64,000 nt of DNA. Origin: Solidesulfovibrio carbinolicus (GTDB taxonomy: Bacteria; Desulfobacterota; Desulfovibrionia; Desulfovibrionales; Desulfovibrionaceae). The position numbers and the translations under genes are program-made. The notes under the pieces were generated by a model. The model saw only the letters and a list, made by a program, of their open reading frames with translations. It was not told the DNA's origin and ran no database searches. This document shows, one piece after another, positions 25,114 to 33,955 of the stretch (positions are counted from its first letter, which is position 1; every line of letters starts with the position of its first letter). The DNA lies in contig NZ_CP026538.1 in NCBI RefSeq assembly GCF_004135975.1, positions 4,460,867 through 4,524,866 of the forward strand, written 5' to 3'.

Positions 25114-26562
25114 GTGACCACAAAGCTGCGAAAAGACGATGATCAATCCCTGGGGTTCGTCAAGTTCCTGTCCTGGAGCTCCCTGGCGCTGATCCTGCTC
25201 GTCAATTTGTTCCTGTCCATCTTTCTTTCCAACTACGCCCGCCAGGACGTGCTGGCCAAGCAGAAGGAATTCGCCCTGCTTCTGGCCGAAAACCTCAACC
25301 ACCAGATCTATCAGCGCTTCACCCTGCCCACGGTCATCGGCTTTGGCCGGGTGGAACTGTCCCAGCCGGCCCAGTACGACCGCCTGGACAAGACGGTGCT
25401 GTCCACCATCCACAGCTTCCACGTCAGCGAAGTGCGCATCTACGACCACGACAAACGCGTGTCGTATTCCACCGACAAGGAGCTGGTCGGCCAATCCGGC
25501 TTTGCCGGCGCGGCCATCATCGAGGCCCTGGAACAGGGCACGTCGAGCTTCCAGGTGGTGACCCGGGCCGGCATGTTCGGCGGCATCTTCGATTTTTCGC
25601 CCAAGCCCGACACGGTGACGCTCAAAACCATCTATCCCCTGCGCACCGAACGGTCGCTGGTGCCCGGCAATCCCCAGGGATTCATCATGGGCGTGCTGGA
25701 ATTCACCCAGGACATCACCGACGACTACCAAAAAGTCGTCGATTTCCAGCGCATCATCATCGCCACCTCGCTTATGTCCTCGTTGCTGCTCTTCGTCATG
25801 CTGCGCATCATCATCAGCCGGGCCGGGCGCATCAACGCCCAGCGCATCGCCGACCGCGAACGCCTGGAACGCGAACTCCAGCAGCAGGAAAAGCTCGCCG
25901 GCATGGGCCGCATGGTGGCCGGCATCGCCCACGAGATCCGCAATCCCCTGGGCATCATCCGCTCCACGGCCGAACTGCTCCTCAAACGGGCCAAGGACGC
26001 CGACCCGGCCAACGCCAGGCTGCTCTCAGCCATCTTCGACGAATCCAAGCGCCTGTCCAAGACCGTGGGCGACTTCCTGGACTATGCCCGGCCCAGAAAC
26101 CCCCGCCAGGACGAGGTCGATCTGGCCCTTACCTGCGACCAGGCCCTGACCTTCCTCGAAGCCAAATGCGAGGAGCTCGGCATCGCCGTCAGCCGCGACT
26201 ACGCCCCGGGGCTCACCGTGCGCGGCGACAAGGATCTCCTCTACCGGGCCGTCTACAACGTGCTCTCCAACGCCCTGGACGCCATGGCCGAGGACAAGGA
26301 AAAGCTCCGCGAACCGGCCCTGGCCGTGGCCGCGACCCGCGACGGCGACGAGCTGACGCTGACCATCGCCGACACCGGCCCCGGCTTTTGCCCGGACAAC
26401 AAGGACCGCGTGCTGGACCCGTTTTTCACCACCAAGGACGCCGGCACAGGCCTGGGACTGGCCATCGTGCGCACCATCGTGGAAAGCCACAATGCCGCCC
26501 TGGCCCTGGACAATGCCCCCGAAGGCGGCGCCCGGGTGACGATGACGTTTACGGCGGCTTAG
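25114..26562 (+). CDS. membrane sensor histidine kinase (NtrB/AtoS type)
   Basis: This 482-residue protein has TM1 at about residues 18-45, a periplasmic or extracytoplasmic sensor of about 165 residues, TM2 at about 210-232, a short coiled coil, then HisKA with GMGRMVAGIAHEIRNPLGIIRSTAELLL (His near 273) and a HATPase with NVLSNALDAMAE and DTGPGFCPDNKDRVLDPFFTTKDAGTGLGL. It starts with GTG behind AAGG. The sigma-54-type response regulator at 26638 is its obvious partner. The sensed signal is unknown. Confidence 0.92.
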   Translation: MTTKLRKDDDQSLGFVKFLSWSSLALILLVNLFLSIFLSNYARQDVLAKQKEFALLLAENLNHQIYQRFTLPTVIGFGRVELSQPAQYDRLDKTVLSTIHSFHVSEVRIYDHDKRVSYSTDKELVGQSGFAGAAIIEALEQGTSSFQVVTRAGMFGGIFDFSPKPDTVTLKTIYPLRTERSLVPGNPQGFIMGVLEFTQDITDDYQKVVDFQRIIIATSLMSSLLLFVMLRIIISRAGRINAQRIADRERLERELQQQEKLAGMGRMVAGIAHEIRNPLGIIRSTAELLLKRAKDADPANARLLSAIFDESKRLSKTVGDFLDYARPRNPRQDEVDLALTCDQALTFLEAKCEELGIAVSRDYAPGLTVRGDKDLLYRAVYNVLSNALDAMAEDKEKLREPALAVAATRDGDELTLTIADTGPGFCPDNKDRVLDPFFTTKDAGTGLGLAIVRTIVESHNAALALDNAPEGGARVTMTFTAA

Positions 26563-26573
26563 GTTTTGAAGAG

Positions 26574-26618
26574 AAGATGCCTCCGGCGGCTGGGGGCCTG
26601 AGGCCCCCAGACCCCCCA
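26574..26618 (+). repeat. two-hairpin 3' element, copy A3
   Basis: It starts 12 nt after the kinase stop: AAGATGCCTCCGGCGGC, then a stem in which one C-G pair is replaced by T-A relative to most copies, then GACCCCCC. Hairpin 2 is incomplete here. It separates the kinase gene from its response regulator. Confidence 0.85.
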
Positions 26619-26637
26619 TCCAACGAGAAGAGCCACC

Positions 26638-28011
26638 ATGCCCAGCCAGATTTTGATTTTAGACGACGAGAAGAACTATCTCCTCATCCTGGAGACCATG
26701 CTCGGCGACGCCGGCTATGCCGTCACCGCCCTGGACGACCCGGAGACCGGCCTGGCCTTCCTGGACGAATCCGAAGTGGACGTGGTCATCACGGACATGA
26801 AGATGCCCAAGGTCACGGGGCAGCAGGTGCTGGAGCACGTCAAGCGCAACTACCCCTACATCCCGGTCATCATCATGACCGCCTTCGGCAGCATCGAAGG
26901 CGCGGTGGAGGCCATGCGCATCGGAGCCTTTGACTACATCGCCAAGCCCTTCGCCAACGACGAGCTGCTGCTGACCGTGGAAAAGGCCAGCCGTTTCGCC
27001 GCCGCCCAGCGCGAAAACATGCTGCTGCGCCAGTCCCTGGAAGACAAGTTCTCCTCGGAGAACATCATCGGCCGGGGCAAGGCCATGCAGCGGGTGCTGG
27101 AAATGATCGCCAAGGCCGCGCCCACCAAATCCACCGTGCTCATCACCGGCGAATCCGGCACCGGCAAGGAGCTTTTCGCCAAGGCCATCCACTACGCCTC
27201 GCCCCGCAAGGACGCGGCCTTTATCTCGGTCAACTGCATGGCCCTGGCCTCGGGAGTGCTGGAGTCGGAGCTGTTTGGCCACGAGAAGGGGTCGTTCACC
27301 GGCGCGGTGGCCCGCAAGCGCGGCCGTTTTGAAATGGCCCATCAGGGCACCATTTTTCTCGACGAGATCGGCGAACTCTCGCCCGAACTCCAGGTCAAGC
27401 TCCTGCGCGTGCTCCAGGAGCGCAAGTTCGAGCGGGTAGGCGGCTCGGACCCCATCGAGGTGGACATCCGCATCCTGGCCGCCACCAACCGCAACCTGGC
27501 CGAGGCCGTGGCCGCCGGAACCTTCCGCGAGGACCTGTATTACCGCCTCAACGTCGTCCACATCGAAACGCCGCCCTTGCGCGAACGCCGCGAGGACATC
27601 CCCATCCTGGCCGCCCATTTCCTCACCCGCTACTCCGGGGAAAACAACAAGGTCTTCAAGGGTTTTTCCCCCGAAGCCATGGAGTACCTGACGGCCTATG
27701 AATGGCCGGGCAACGTGCGGCAATTGCAGAATGTCGTGGAGCGCTGCGTGGTGCTGGCCGCCTCGGACGTGGTGCAGGTGGAGGATTTGCCCACGGAAAT
27801 CCGCGACGAGGAGAGCCAGTACAAATCCGCCGTTGATCTGCTGCCGGTGACCATCAATTTAAACGACACGCTGGAAAAAATCGAAGTGGCGCTCATTCGC
27901 CGGGCCTTGGCCCGCTCCAACTTCGTCCAGGTCAAGGCGGCGGAGATGCTGGAAATTTCCAAGAGCCTGCTGCAATACAAGCTCAAGAAGTACAAACTCA
28001 CCGGCCACTAG
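26638..28011 (+). CDS. sigma-54-dependent response regulator (NtrC family)
   Basis: This 457-residue activator has a receiver domain with Asp53 in [13 protein letters not shown], a central AAA+ domain (Walker [13 protein letters not shown] near 176, [15 protein letters not shown], Walker [13 protein letters not shown], arginine-finger region [10 protein letters not shown]) and a C-terminal Fis-type helix-turn-helix ([26 protein letters not shown]). The sigma-54 contact loop reads GSFTGA rather than the usual GAFTGA. It should activate a sigma-54 promoter when phosphorylated by the upstream kinase. Target genes are not evident in the window. Confidence 0.93.
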   Translation: MPSQILILDDEKNYLLILETMLGDAGYAVTALDDPETGLAFLDESEVDVVITDMKMPKVTGQQVLEHVKRNYPYIPVIIMTAFGSIEGAVEAMRIGAFDYIAKPFANDELLLTVEKASRFAAAQRENMLLRQSLEDKFSSENIIGRGKAMQRVLEMIAKAAPTKSTVLITGESGTGKELFAKAIHYASPRKDAAFISVNCMALASGVLESELFGHEKGSFTGAVARKRGRFEMAHQGTIFLDEIGELSPELQVKLLRVLQERKFERVGGSDPIEVDIRILAATNRNLAEAVAAGTFREDLYYRLNVVHIETPPLRERREDIPILAAHFLTRYSGENNKVFKGFSPEAMEYLTAYEWPGNVRQLQNVVERCVVLAASDVVQVEDLPTEIRDEESQYKSAVDLLPVTINLNDTLEKIEVALIRRALARSNFVQVKAAEMLEISKSLLQYKLKKYKLTGH

Positions 28012-28025
28012 CCCCACACCCCATT

Positions 28026-28067
28026 GGGGGGTCCGGGGGCCTCAGGCCCCCGGCCGCCGGCATCTTT
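28026..28067 (-). repeat. two-hairpin 3' element, copy A4
   Basis: On the minus strand it follows the diguanylate cyclase stop by 13 nt: AAAAGATGCCGGCGGCC, CCGGGGGCC/GGCCCCCGG hairpin, then CCCC-AAT-GGGG. This copy lacks three bases (CTC) of the usual ATGCCTCCGGCGGC. Confidence 0.85.
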
Positions 28068-28080
28068 TCTTTTTATCCCG

Positions 28081-29670
28081 TCACTCCGCCATCACTCGGT
28101 TGCGGCCGGCCGCCTTGGCCGCATACAGCGCGGCGTCGGCCCGGGCCAGCAGGTCGTCGAAGGCGGCTTCGCCGAATTCCTGGCTATCGGGCACGGCCGC
28201 CACGCCCACGCTTACCGTCACCGACAGGCTGCGGCCGGCCGCTTCACACGGTTTTTCGGCCATGGCCCGGCGGATGCGCTCGGCCTGTTCCAGGCCCTGG
28301 GCTAGGTCAGCGCCCACGAGCAGCACGGCGAATTCCTCGCCGCCGTAGCGGGCCGCCAGATCGGAACGCCGTACGGCCCCGGTCAGCAAAGTCCCAATGT
28401 GGGCCAGCACGTGGTCCCCGGCCTGATGGCCGAAGGTGTCGTTGACCCGCTTGAAATGGTCCACGTCGAACATGAGGCAGCAGCAGGGCTGGCCGGCCCG
28501 CAGGGCGGCGGCCACGAGCTTGAGGCCGCTGGAGAACAAGAATCGTCGGTTGTACAGGCCGGTCAGCTCGTCCTGGACGCTTAACTGTTCGATGGCGTCG
28601 ATGTGGCCGCGCACGTCGCAGGCCATTGCCGAAAAGGCGACGAACAGTTCCTCCACCTCCCGGGGCAGATCCGGCGGCGCGGCCAGAGGGCATGTCTCGT
28701 CGTACTCCTTGGAACGCAGCTCCCGGGCATGGCGCGACAGGGCTTCCAGGGGCTGTTCCAGCTTACGGCAAAACCGCAGCACCAGCGGGGAAATGAGGAT
28801 GATGGCGGCCAGGGCGCCGGCCGCGACCCATAAGGCCTGGCTGCGGTAGCCGACCAGGGCGACGGCGGCCGGTTCCTGGCGCACAAGCTTGAGGCCCCCA
28901 CGGTCCACGGCCACCGACACGGCCAGCATTTCCCGGCCGTCCGCATCGCGGTAGACCGCCCCCCGCTCCCCGGCCCCCAGGGCCTGGGGCGCGATCCGGC
29001 CGGTCAACTGGCCGCTGGCGACGCGCACCGCCGCGCTGGGGGCCAGGATGCGCCCCTCGGCGTCGCACAGCACGGCCTTGCCCTGGCCCAGGATCGTGGT
29101 TTGCCGCAGCCAGACGTCCAAGGCGTCGAGCTGCACCGAAGCAAAGACAAGACCGCCGAACGTGCCGTCCAGGCGCGCCACAGGCGTGGCGAACAGGCAG
29201 ATCGGCTTGCCCGAAGCGCGGCCGATGATGCCGGCCACCAAGGAGTCGCGACCTTGACGCGCTTCCAGAAAATAGGATCGGTCGCCGACATAGACGCTGG
29301 GCGATCCAGACGAATCGACCTGGGTGTGCCCGTCCTGGTTCACGGCAACCACGGCCGAAACCGAGGGATGGGTCCGCACGTACTTGGCGAAAGCCTGGCG
29401 CATCAGGTCCGTGTTGCCCGTGCGCGTCCCGTCGAGCAGGGCCAGAAACCGCGCATCGTCGAACCGCTCGTCGATCCAGGAGCGCAAGACGCTGCGCTCC
29501 GTGGCCAACGTCTCGGCCATGCCGGACAGCGTATCGTCAATGATTTGACCGCGCTGAAAGAAATAAAAGAAACCGGCCGCCAAAAGCAGCGGCAACGAAA
29601 CGCACAGCAGCGTATAAAAACGCAGCAGTCCGCGAAGGGTGTCGAGACCAAGCCAACGTTTCAGTCGCAT
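28081..29670 (-). CDS. membrane-bound diguanylate cyclase (GGDEF)
   Basis: This 529-residue protein should make c-di-GMP from two GTP. TM1 is at about residues 15-40, a Cache-like periplasmic sensor at about 45-275 (VNQDGHTQVDSSGSPSVYVGDRSYFLEARQG), and TM2 at about 280-305. The GGDEF domain follows, with LSVQDELTGLYNRRF, the active loop RYGGEEFAVLLVG and an RRSD inhibitory-site motif exactly five residues before GGEEF. The enzyme should therefore be active and product-inhibited. GCAGGAG before the ATG at 29670 fixes the start over an open frame extending to 29718. Confidence 0.92.
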   Translation of the reverse strand: MRLKRWLGLDTLRGLLRFYTLLCVSLPLLLAAGFFYFFQRGQIIDDTLSGMAETLATERSVLRSWIDERFDDARFLALLDGTRTGNTDLMRQAFAKYVRTHPSVSAVVAVNQDGHTQVDSSGSPSVYVGDRSYFLEARQGRDSLVAGIIGRASGKPICLFATPVARLDGTFGGLVFASVQLDALDVWLRQTTILGQGKAVLCDAEGRILAPSAAVRVASGQLTGRIAPQALGAGERGAVYRDADGREMLAVSVAVDRGGLKLVRQEPAAVALVGYRSQALWVAAGALAAIILISPLVLRFCRKLEQPLEALSRHARELRSKEYDETCPLAAPPDLPREVEELFVAFSAMACDVRGHIDAIEQLSVQDELTGLYNRRFLFSSGLKLVAAALRAGQPCCCLMFDVDHFKRVNDTFGHQAGDHVLAHIGTLLTGAVRRSDLAARYGGEEFAVLLVGADLAQGLEQAERIRRAMAEKPCEAAGRSLSVTVSVGVAAVPDSQEFGEAAFDDLLARADAALYAAKAAGRNRVMAE

Positions 29671-29801
29671 GACTCCTGCCGGACGACGCTGTATCCCACA
29701 AGGAGCGTCGTGGCCCAATGAAGTGAATCAATCCGGCTAGTCTAGCCCAAACCGGCCGGTCCGGCAATGCGCCCGCCTTGCGCAAACCCGGATTTTCGAC
29801 C

Positions 29802-32765
29802 ATGACCGTTGCAGGCAAGGCCATGCAGTCCGAGACCCCTCCCCCCCCGATACCCGACGACGACCAAGACGGCCGCGACGTGGCCGCCTACGTGGCCGCG
29901 CTTATCGCTTCCGAGCGTCTGGGGCATCTGGTCGTCCACCACCGCGTGCTGCCGGCCACACCGGCCGTTTTCGCCGAACCGGCCCGGCCCTTTTCCCGGG
30001 CCGTCGCCGGCCTTCTGGCCGCCAAGGCCATCCCCGCCCTCTACAGCCACCAGGCCAAGGCCACCGATCTGGCCCGGGCCGGCCGCCACGTGGCCGTGGC
30101 CACCCCCACGGCCAGCGGCAAGACCATGACCTACCTGCTGCCCGTGCTGGAGGAAGTCATCCGCAACCCCGATTCCCGGGCCATTTTCCTCTATCCCTTA
30201 AAAGCCCTGGCCCAGGACCAGCAAAAGGCCATCCGCGAACTGGCCGCCAGCCTGCCCGACTCGGCCCGGCCGACCACGGCCATCTACGATGGCGACACCA
30301 GCCCGCATTTCCGCCGCAAGATCCGCGACAATCCGCCGCACATCCTCATCACCAACCCGGAAATGCTCCACCTGTCGCTTCTGCCCAACCACGAGAACTG
30401 GGGCGCCCTTTTCGCCGGCCTGTCCCATGTCGTGGTGGACGAAATGCACACCTACCGGGGCGTGATGGGGTCGCACATGGCCCACGTGTTCCGCCGGCTG
30501 ACCCGCGTGTGCCGCCGCTTCGGGACCGACCCGGCCTACGTCTTCTCCTCGGCCACCATCGGCAATCCCGGGCAGCTGGCCGAGGACCTGACGGGCCTGC
30601 CCGTGACCACGGTCACCGAATCCGGCGCGCCCACCGCCGCCCGCCATTTCCTGTTTCTCAATCCCGAACAGTCCGCCGCCACCACCGCCGTCATGCTCCT
30701 GGCCGCCGCCCTCAAACGCGGCCTGCGCACCATCGTCTACACCCAGTCGCGCAAGATGACGGAACTGATCAGCTTATGGATCAAGGAGAAAGCCGGCCCC
30801 TACGCCTCCCGGGTGTCGGCCTACCGCTCGGGATTTCTGCCCGAGGAGCGCCGCGACATCGAGGCGGCCATGGCCTCGGGCCGGCTCCTTGGCGTGGTCT
30901 CCACCTCGGCCCTGGAACTGGGCATCGACATTGGCGGCCTGGACCTGTGCATCCTGTGCGGCTACCCGGGCTCGGTCATGTCGGCCTGGCAGCGCGGCGG
31001 CCGGGTGGGCCGGGCCGGGCGCGAATCCGCCGTGGTGCTCATCGCCGGCGAGGACGCCCTGGACCAGTATTTCATGCGCCATCCGGCCGAATTCTTCGAC
31101 CGCCCGCCGGAATCGGCCGTCATCAATCCGGCCAATCCGGCCATCGCCGCCAAACACCTGGAATGCGCCGCCGCCGAGCTGCCCATCGAACTGACCGATC
31201 CGCTGCTGGCCGACCCCGCCGTCCGGGCCGAGGCCGAACGCCTGGAAGACAAGGGCCTGCTGCTGCGCGACCGCGAAGGCACGCGCTACTTCGCCGCCCG
31301 CAAACGCCCCCACCGCGACGTCAACCTGCGCGGCTCGGGCGGCCAGTTCACCATCGAGGCCGGCGGCGCGGTCATCGGCCAGATCGACGAGATGCGCGCC
31401 TACCGCGAAACCCATCCCGGCGCGGTCTACATCCACCGGGGCGTCTCCTATCTCGTGGAATCCCTGGACATCCCCGAACGCCGGGTGGTGGTTTCGCCCG
31501 GAACAGTGGACTACTACACCCGGGCGCGCGGCCAAAAGACCACCGAAATTCTCGACGTGCTGGGCGAAAAAACGGTCAACGGCGTGCCGGTCTTCCTCGG
31601 CCGGCTCAAGGTCACCGAGACCGTCACCGGCTACGAACGCCGCCGGGCCAGGGGCGGCCAGCTCCTGTCCATCGTGCCCCTGGACCTGCCGCCCATGGTC
31701 TTCGAGACCGAGGGCCTGTGGTGGGTCATCCCCCAGGACGTCCAGGCCGAACTCGACAAGCGGCTGTTCCACTTCATGGGGGCCATCCACGCCATGGAAC
31801 ACGCCATGATCGGCATCCTGCCGCTTCTGGTCCTCACCGACCGCAACGACCTCGGCGGCATCTCCACGCCCCTGCATCCCCAAGTCGGCCGGGCCTGCGT
31901 GTTTGTCTACGACGGCGCGCCCGGCGGCGTGGGGCTGACCCGCCTGGCCTTTGCCAAGGCCGATGAGGCCCTGTCCCGAACGCTGGCCGCCGTGGCCGGC
32001 TGTCCCTGCGAAACCGGCTGTCCGTCCTGCGTCCACTCCCCCAAATGCGGCTCCGGCAACCGTCCCATCGACAAGGTGGCCGCCCGCTATCTCCTGGAGC
32101 TGCTCATGTCCGGCAAACTCCCTGAAACCGATCCCTGCCGCCCCGAAGGCCTGATCTCCAACGAACCGCCGCAACCCGGCGAACTCCAGACCGCCGCCAA
32201 TCCCAAGGCCGCCATGACGAAAAAATCCCCGGGCCGCTACGGCGTGCTGGACGTCGAAACCCGCCGGGCCGCCGCCGACGTCGGCGGCTGGGGCAACGCC
32301 CACAAGATGGGCGTGTCCGTGGCCGTGCTCTACGACTCGGGCCTGGACGACTGCATCACCTACGCCCAGGAGGAACTGCCGGCGCTCTACGAAGCCCTGG
32401 CCCGTCTCGACCTCGTCGTGGGCTTCAATATCCTGCGCTTCGACTACAAGGTGCTGGCCGGCGCGTCGCCCTTCGACCACCGCAAGCTGCCCACCCTGGA
32501 CATCCTGGAGCGCGTCCACGCCCGACTGGGCTACCGCCTGTCCCTGGACGGCCTGGCCAAGGCGACGCTCGGCACGCAAAAATCGGCCAGCGGTCTGGAA
32601 GCCCTGGCCTGGTGGAAGGAAGGCCGCATCGACGAAATCGCCGCCTACTGCAAAAAGGACGTGCTCGTCACCCGCGACCTCTACACCTTCGGCCGCGACA
32701 ACGGCTACTTGCTATTCAGCAATAAGGCGGGGAAGATCGTGAGATTGCCCGTAGAGTGGGCATAG
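29802..32765 (+). CDS. DEAH helicase (MrfA/YprA-like) fused to a DnaQ-like exonuclease domain
   Basis: This 987-residue protein has an SF2 helicase core with motif I TPTASGKT (about 103), motif II DEMH (about 213), SSATIG, and QRGGRVGRAGR (about 400). A DUF1998/MZB domain with four cysteines (CETGCPSCVHSPKCG, about 735-750) follows. Then comes an extra domain of about 170 residues with DnaQ-type motifs: LDVE near 816, FNILRFDYK near 875 and YCKKD near 950, a DEDDy set. In B. subtilis the helicase MrfA and the nuclease MrfB, which repair mitomycin damage, are separate genes; here both activities appear in one chain. The start is uncertain between 29802 and 29823. Confidence 0.85.
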   Translation: MTVAGKAMQSETPPPPIPDDDQDGRDVAAYVAALIASERLGHLVVHHRVLPATPAVFAEPARPFSRAVAGLLAAKAIPALYSHQAKATDLARAGRHVAVATPTASGKTMTYLLPVLEEVIRNPDSRAIFLYPLKALAQDQQKAIRELAASLPDSARPTTAIYDGDTSPHFRRKIRDNPPHILITNPEMLHLSLLPNHENWGALFAGLSHVVVDEMHTYRGVMGSHMAHVFRRLTRVCRRFGTDPAYVFSSATIGNPGQLAEDLTGLPVTTVTESGAPTAARHFLFLNPEQSAATTAVMLLAAALKRGLRTIVYTQSRKMTELISLWIKEKAGPYASRVSAYRSGFLPEERRDIEAAMASGRLLGVVSTSALELGIDIGGLDLCILCGYPGSVMSAWQRGGRVGRAGRESAVVLIAGEDALDQYFMRHPAEFFDRPPESAVINPANPAIAAKHLECAAAELPIELTDPLLADPAVRAEAERLEDKGLLLRDREGTRYFAARKRPHRDVNLRGSGGQFTIEAGGAVIGQIDEMRAYRETHPGAVYIHRGVSYLVESLDIPERRVVVSPGTVDYYTRARGQKTTEILDVLGEKTVNGVPVFLGRLKVTETVTGYERRRARGGQLLSIVPLDLPPMVFETEGLWWVIPQDVQAELDKRLFHFMGAIHAMEHAMIGILPLLVLTDRNDLGGISTPLHPQVGRACVFVYDGAPGGVGLTRLAFAKADEALSRTLAAVAGCPCETGCPSCVHSPKCGSGNRPIDKVAARYLLELLMSGKLPETDPCRPEGLISNEPPQPGELQTAANPKAAMTKKSPGRYGVLDVETRRAAADVGGWGNAHKMGVSVAVLYDSGLDDCITYAQEELPALYEALARLDLVVGFNILRFDYKVLAGASPFDHRKLPTLDILERVHARLGYRLSLDGLAKATLGTQKSASGLEALAWWKEGRIDEIAAYCKKDVLVTRDLYTFGRDNGYLLFSNKAGKIVRLPVEWA

Positions 32766-32779
32766 AAGAAGAGAGGAGG

Positions 32780-32823
32780 AAGATGCCTCCGGCGGCCGGG
32801 GGCCTGAGGCCCCCGGACCCCCC
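32780..32823 (+). repeat. two-hairpin 3' element, copy A5
   Basis: It begins 15 nt after the helicase stop: AGGAGGAAGATGCCTCCGG, the CCGGGGGCC/GGCCCCCGG hairpin, then GACCCCCCG. It is the left outer arm of a nested inverted structure ending at 33010. Confidence 0.88.
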
Positions 32824-32893
32824 GAATGAAGAAAAGGGGGCGGCTTCGCCGCATGGACGTGGCTTGCTTTCTCTTCGCGAAGCCTTCCTGTTT

Positions 32894-32958
32894 GGGGAGC
32901 GCTTTTTCCCGGGGATTTTCAGGCTCCGCCTGAAAATCCCCGGGAAAAAGCGCTCCCC
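32894..32958. repeat. perfect 31-bp inverted repeat (giant hairpin)
   Basis: The left arm (32894-32924, begins GGGGAGCGCTTTTTCCC) and the right arm (32928-32958, ends AAAAAGCGCTCCCC) are exact reverse complements, with only TCC between them. Nothing else in the window is comparable. It lies between two oppositely oriented copies of the 3' element in the gap between the helicase and the ABC transporter. Confidence 0.9.
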
Positions 32959-32963
32959 AGACT

Positions 32964-33010
32964 GGGAGGGGCCGGGAGGGGGTAACCCCCTCCCGGCCGC
33001 CGGAGGCATT
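32964..33010 (-). repeat. 3' element copy A10, variant hairpin, reversed
   Basis: On the minus strand GAATGCCTCCGGCGGCCGGG leads into a GGGAGGGGG/CCCCCTCCC stem. The flank is the conserved one but the stem differs. It is the only copy that does not follow a stop codon in its own orientation. Confidence 0.75.
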
Positions 33011-33035
33011 CCCCCTCTTCCCTCTTCTCGATATT

Positions 33036-33818
33036 ATGACGTATTCCGAGAAAATGATGCTGCGTATTGAAGGCTTGACCAAGACGTACGGCGTGAACGG
33101 GACGCCGGGGATGTGCGCCCTGGGCGGCGTGAGCTTTGACGTGCCCAGGGGGTCGTTCGTGTCGCTGGTCGGGCCGTCTGGCTGCGGCAAATCCACGCTG
33201 TTGCAGTGCGTGTGCGGGCTTATGCGCCCGACGAGCGGCCGGGTGACCCTGGACGGCCGGGAGATCGTTTCGCCGCCGCCGGAGATGGCCCTTATTTTCC
33301 AGAACGCCGCCGCGTCGCTCTTTCCGTGGTTCACCATCTGCGGCAACATCCGCTTCATCCTGCGCCGGGCGGCCGGGACCAAGGCCGAAAAAACCGACAA
33401 GGCCATGGAAGCCCTGCGCTCGGTGGGGCTGGCCGATTTCGCCGGCCACTATCCCTGGCAGCTTTCCGGCGGCATGCAGCAGCGCGCCGCCCTGGCCCGG
33501 GGGCTGGCCTACGGGGCCGAAATTTTGCTCCTCGACGAACCCTTTGCCTCGGTGGACGCCCAGACCCGGGAAGAGCTGGAAGACCTGCTGGCCGGCGTGG
33601 CCCTGGCCCAGGGCAAGACCGTGTTGTTCGTCACCCACGACATCGACGAGGCCGTGTATCTCTCCGACGCCGTGGTGGCCCTGACCCCGCCGCCGGCCCG
33701 GGTCGCGGCCGTGCTGCCCATCGACCTGCCCCGGCCCCGCGACCAGATCGCCAGCCGTGAACGCCGCGACTTCCTCGACGCCCGCAAGGCCATCCATGCG
33801 TTGCTGCGACGTGAATAG
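33036..33818 (+). CDS. ABC transporter ATP-binding protein (nitrate/sulfonate/taurine type)
   Basis: This 260-residue cytoplasmic ATPase has Walker A GPSGCGKSTLL (about 48-58), Q-loop LIFQNAAASLFPW, signature LSGGMQQRAALARGL, Walker B ILLLDEPFASVD and switch THDIDEA. The short form with a PPP...LFPW Q-loop is typical of SsuB/TauB/NrtD. It is first in a cluster of one ATPase, two permeases and one binding protein, all on the plus strand. ATGs at 33036, 33054 and 33057 are possible starts; no ribosome site is decisive. Confidence 0.9.
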   Translation: MTYSEKMMLRIEGLTKTYGVNGTPGMCALGGVSFDVPRGSFVSLVGPSGCGKSTLLQCVCGLMRPTSGRVTLDGREIVSPPPEMALIFQNAAASLFPWFTICGNIRFILRRAAGTKAEKTDKAMEALRSVGLADFAGHYPWQLSGGMQQRAALARGLAYGAEILLLDEPFASVDAQTREELEDLLAGVALAQGKTVLFVTHDIDEAVYLSDAVVALTPPPARVAAVLPIDLPRPRDQIASRERRDFLDARKAIHALLRRE

Positions 33819-33830
33819 GGAAAAGAGTCA

Positions 33831-33890
33831 GGAGGGGCGCTGCCCCTCCCGAACCCTCCTCGCCGGGGGGATCATCCCCCCGGACCCCCG
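33831..33890 (+). repeat. 3' element, class B copy 1
   Basis: Starting 12 nt after the ATPase stop, it has GGAGGGGC-GCT-GCCCCTCC, then CCGGGGGG-ATCAT-CCCCCCGG, then CCCCC-GAAAT-GGGGG. It has the same position and a similar multi-hairpin layout as class A but a different sequence. Confidence 0.8.
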
Positions 33891-33955
33891 AAATGGGGGG
33901 CGGCGGCATCCGCAAGTCTCCAACAAGACCGCAAGCCCTTGCGGCGTCCATATCC

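Noticed and set aside
24085..25932. 615-residue minus-strand open frame
   Set aside because: It crosses two plus-strand genes (aminotransferase and kinase) and their gap, with low-complexity composition.
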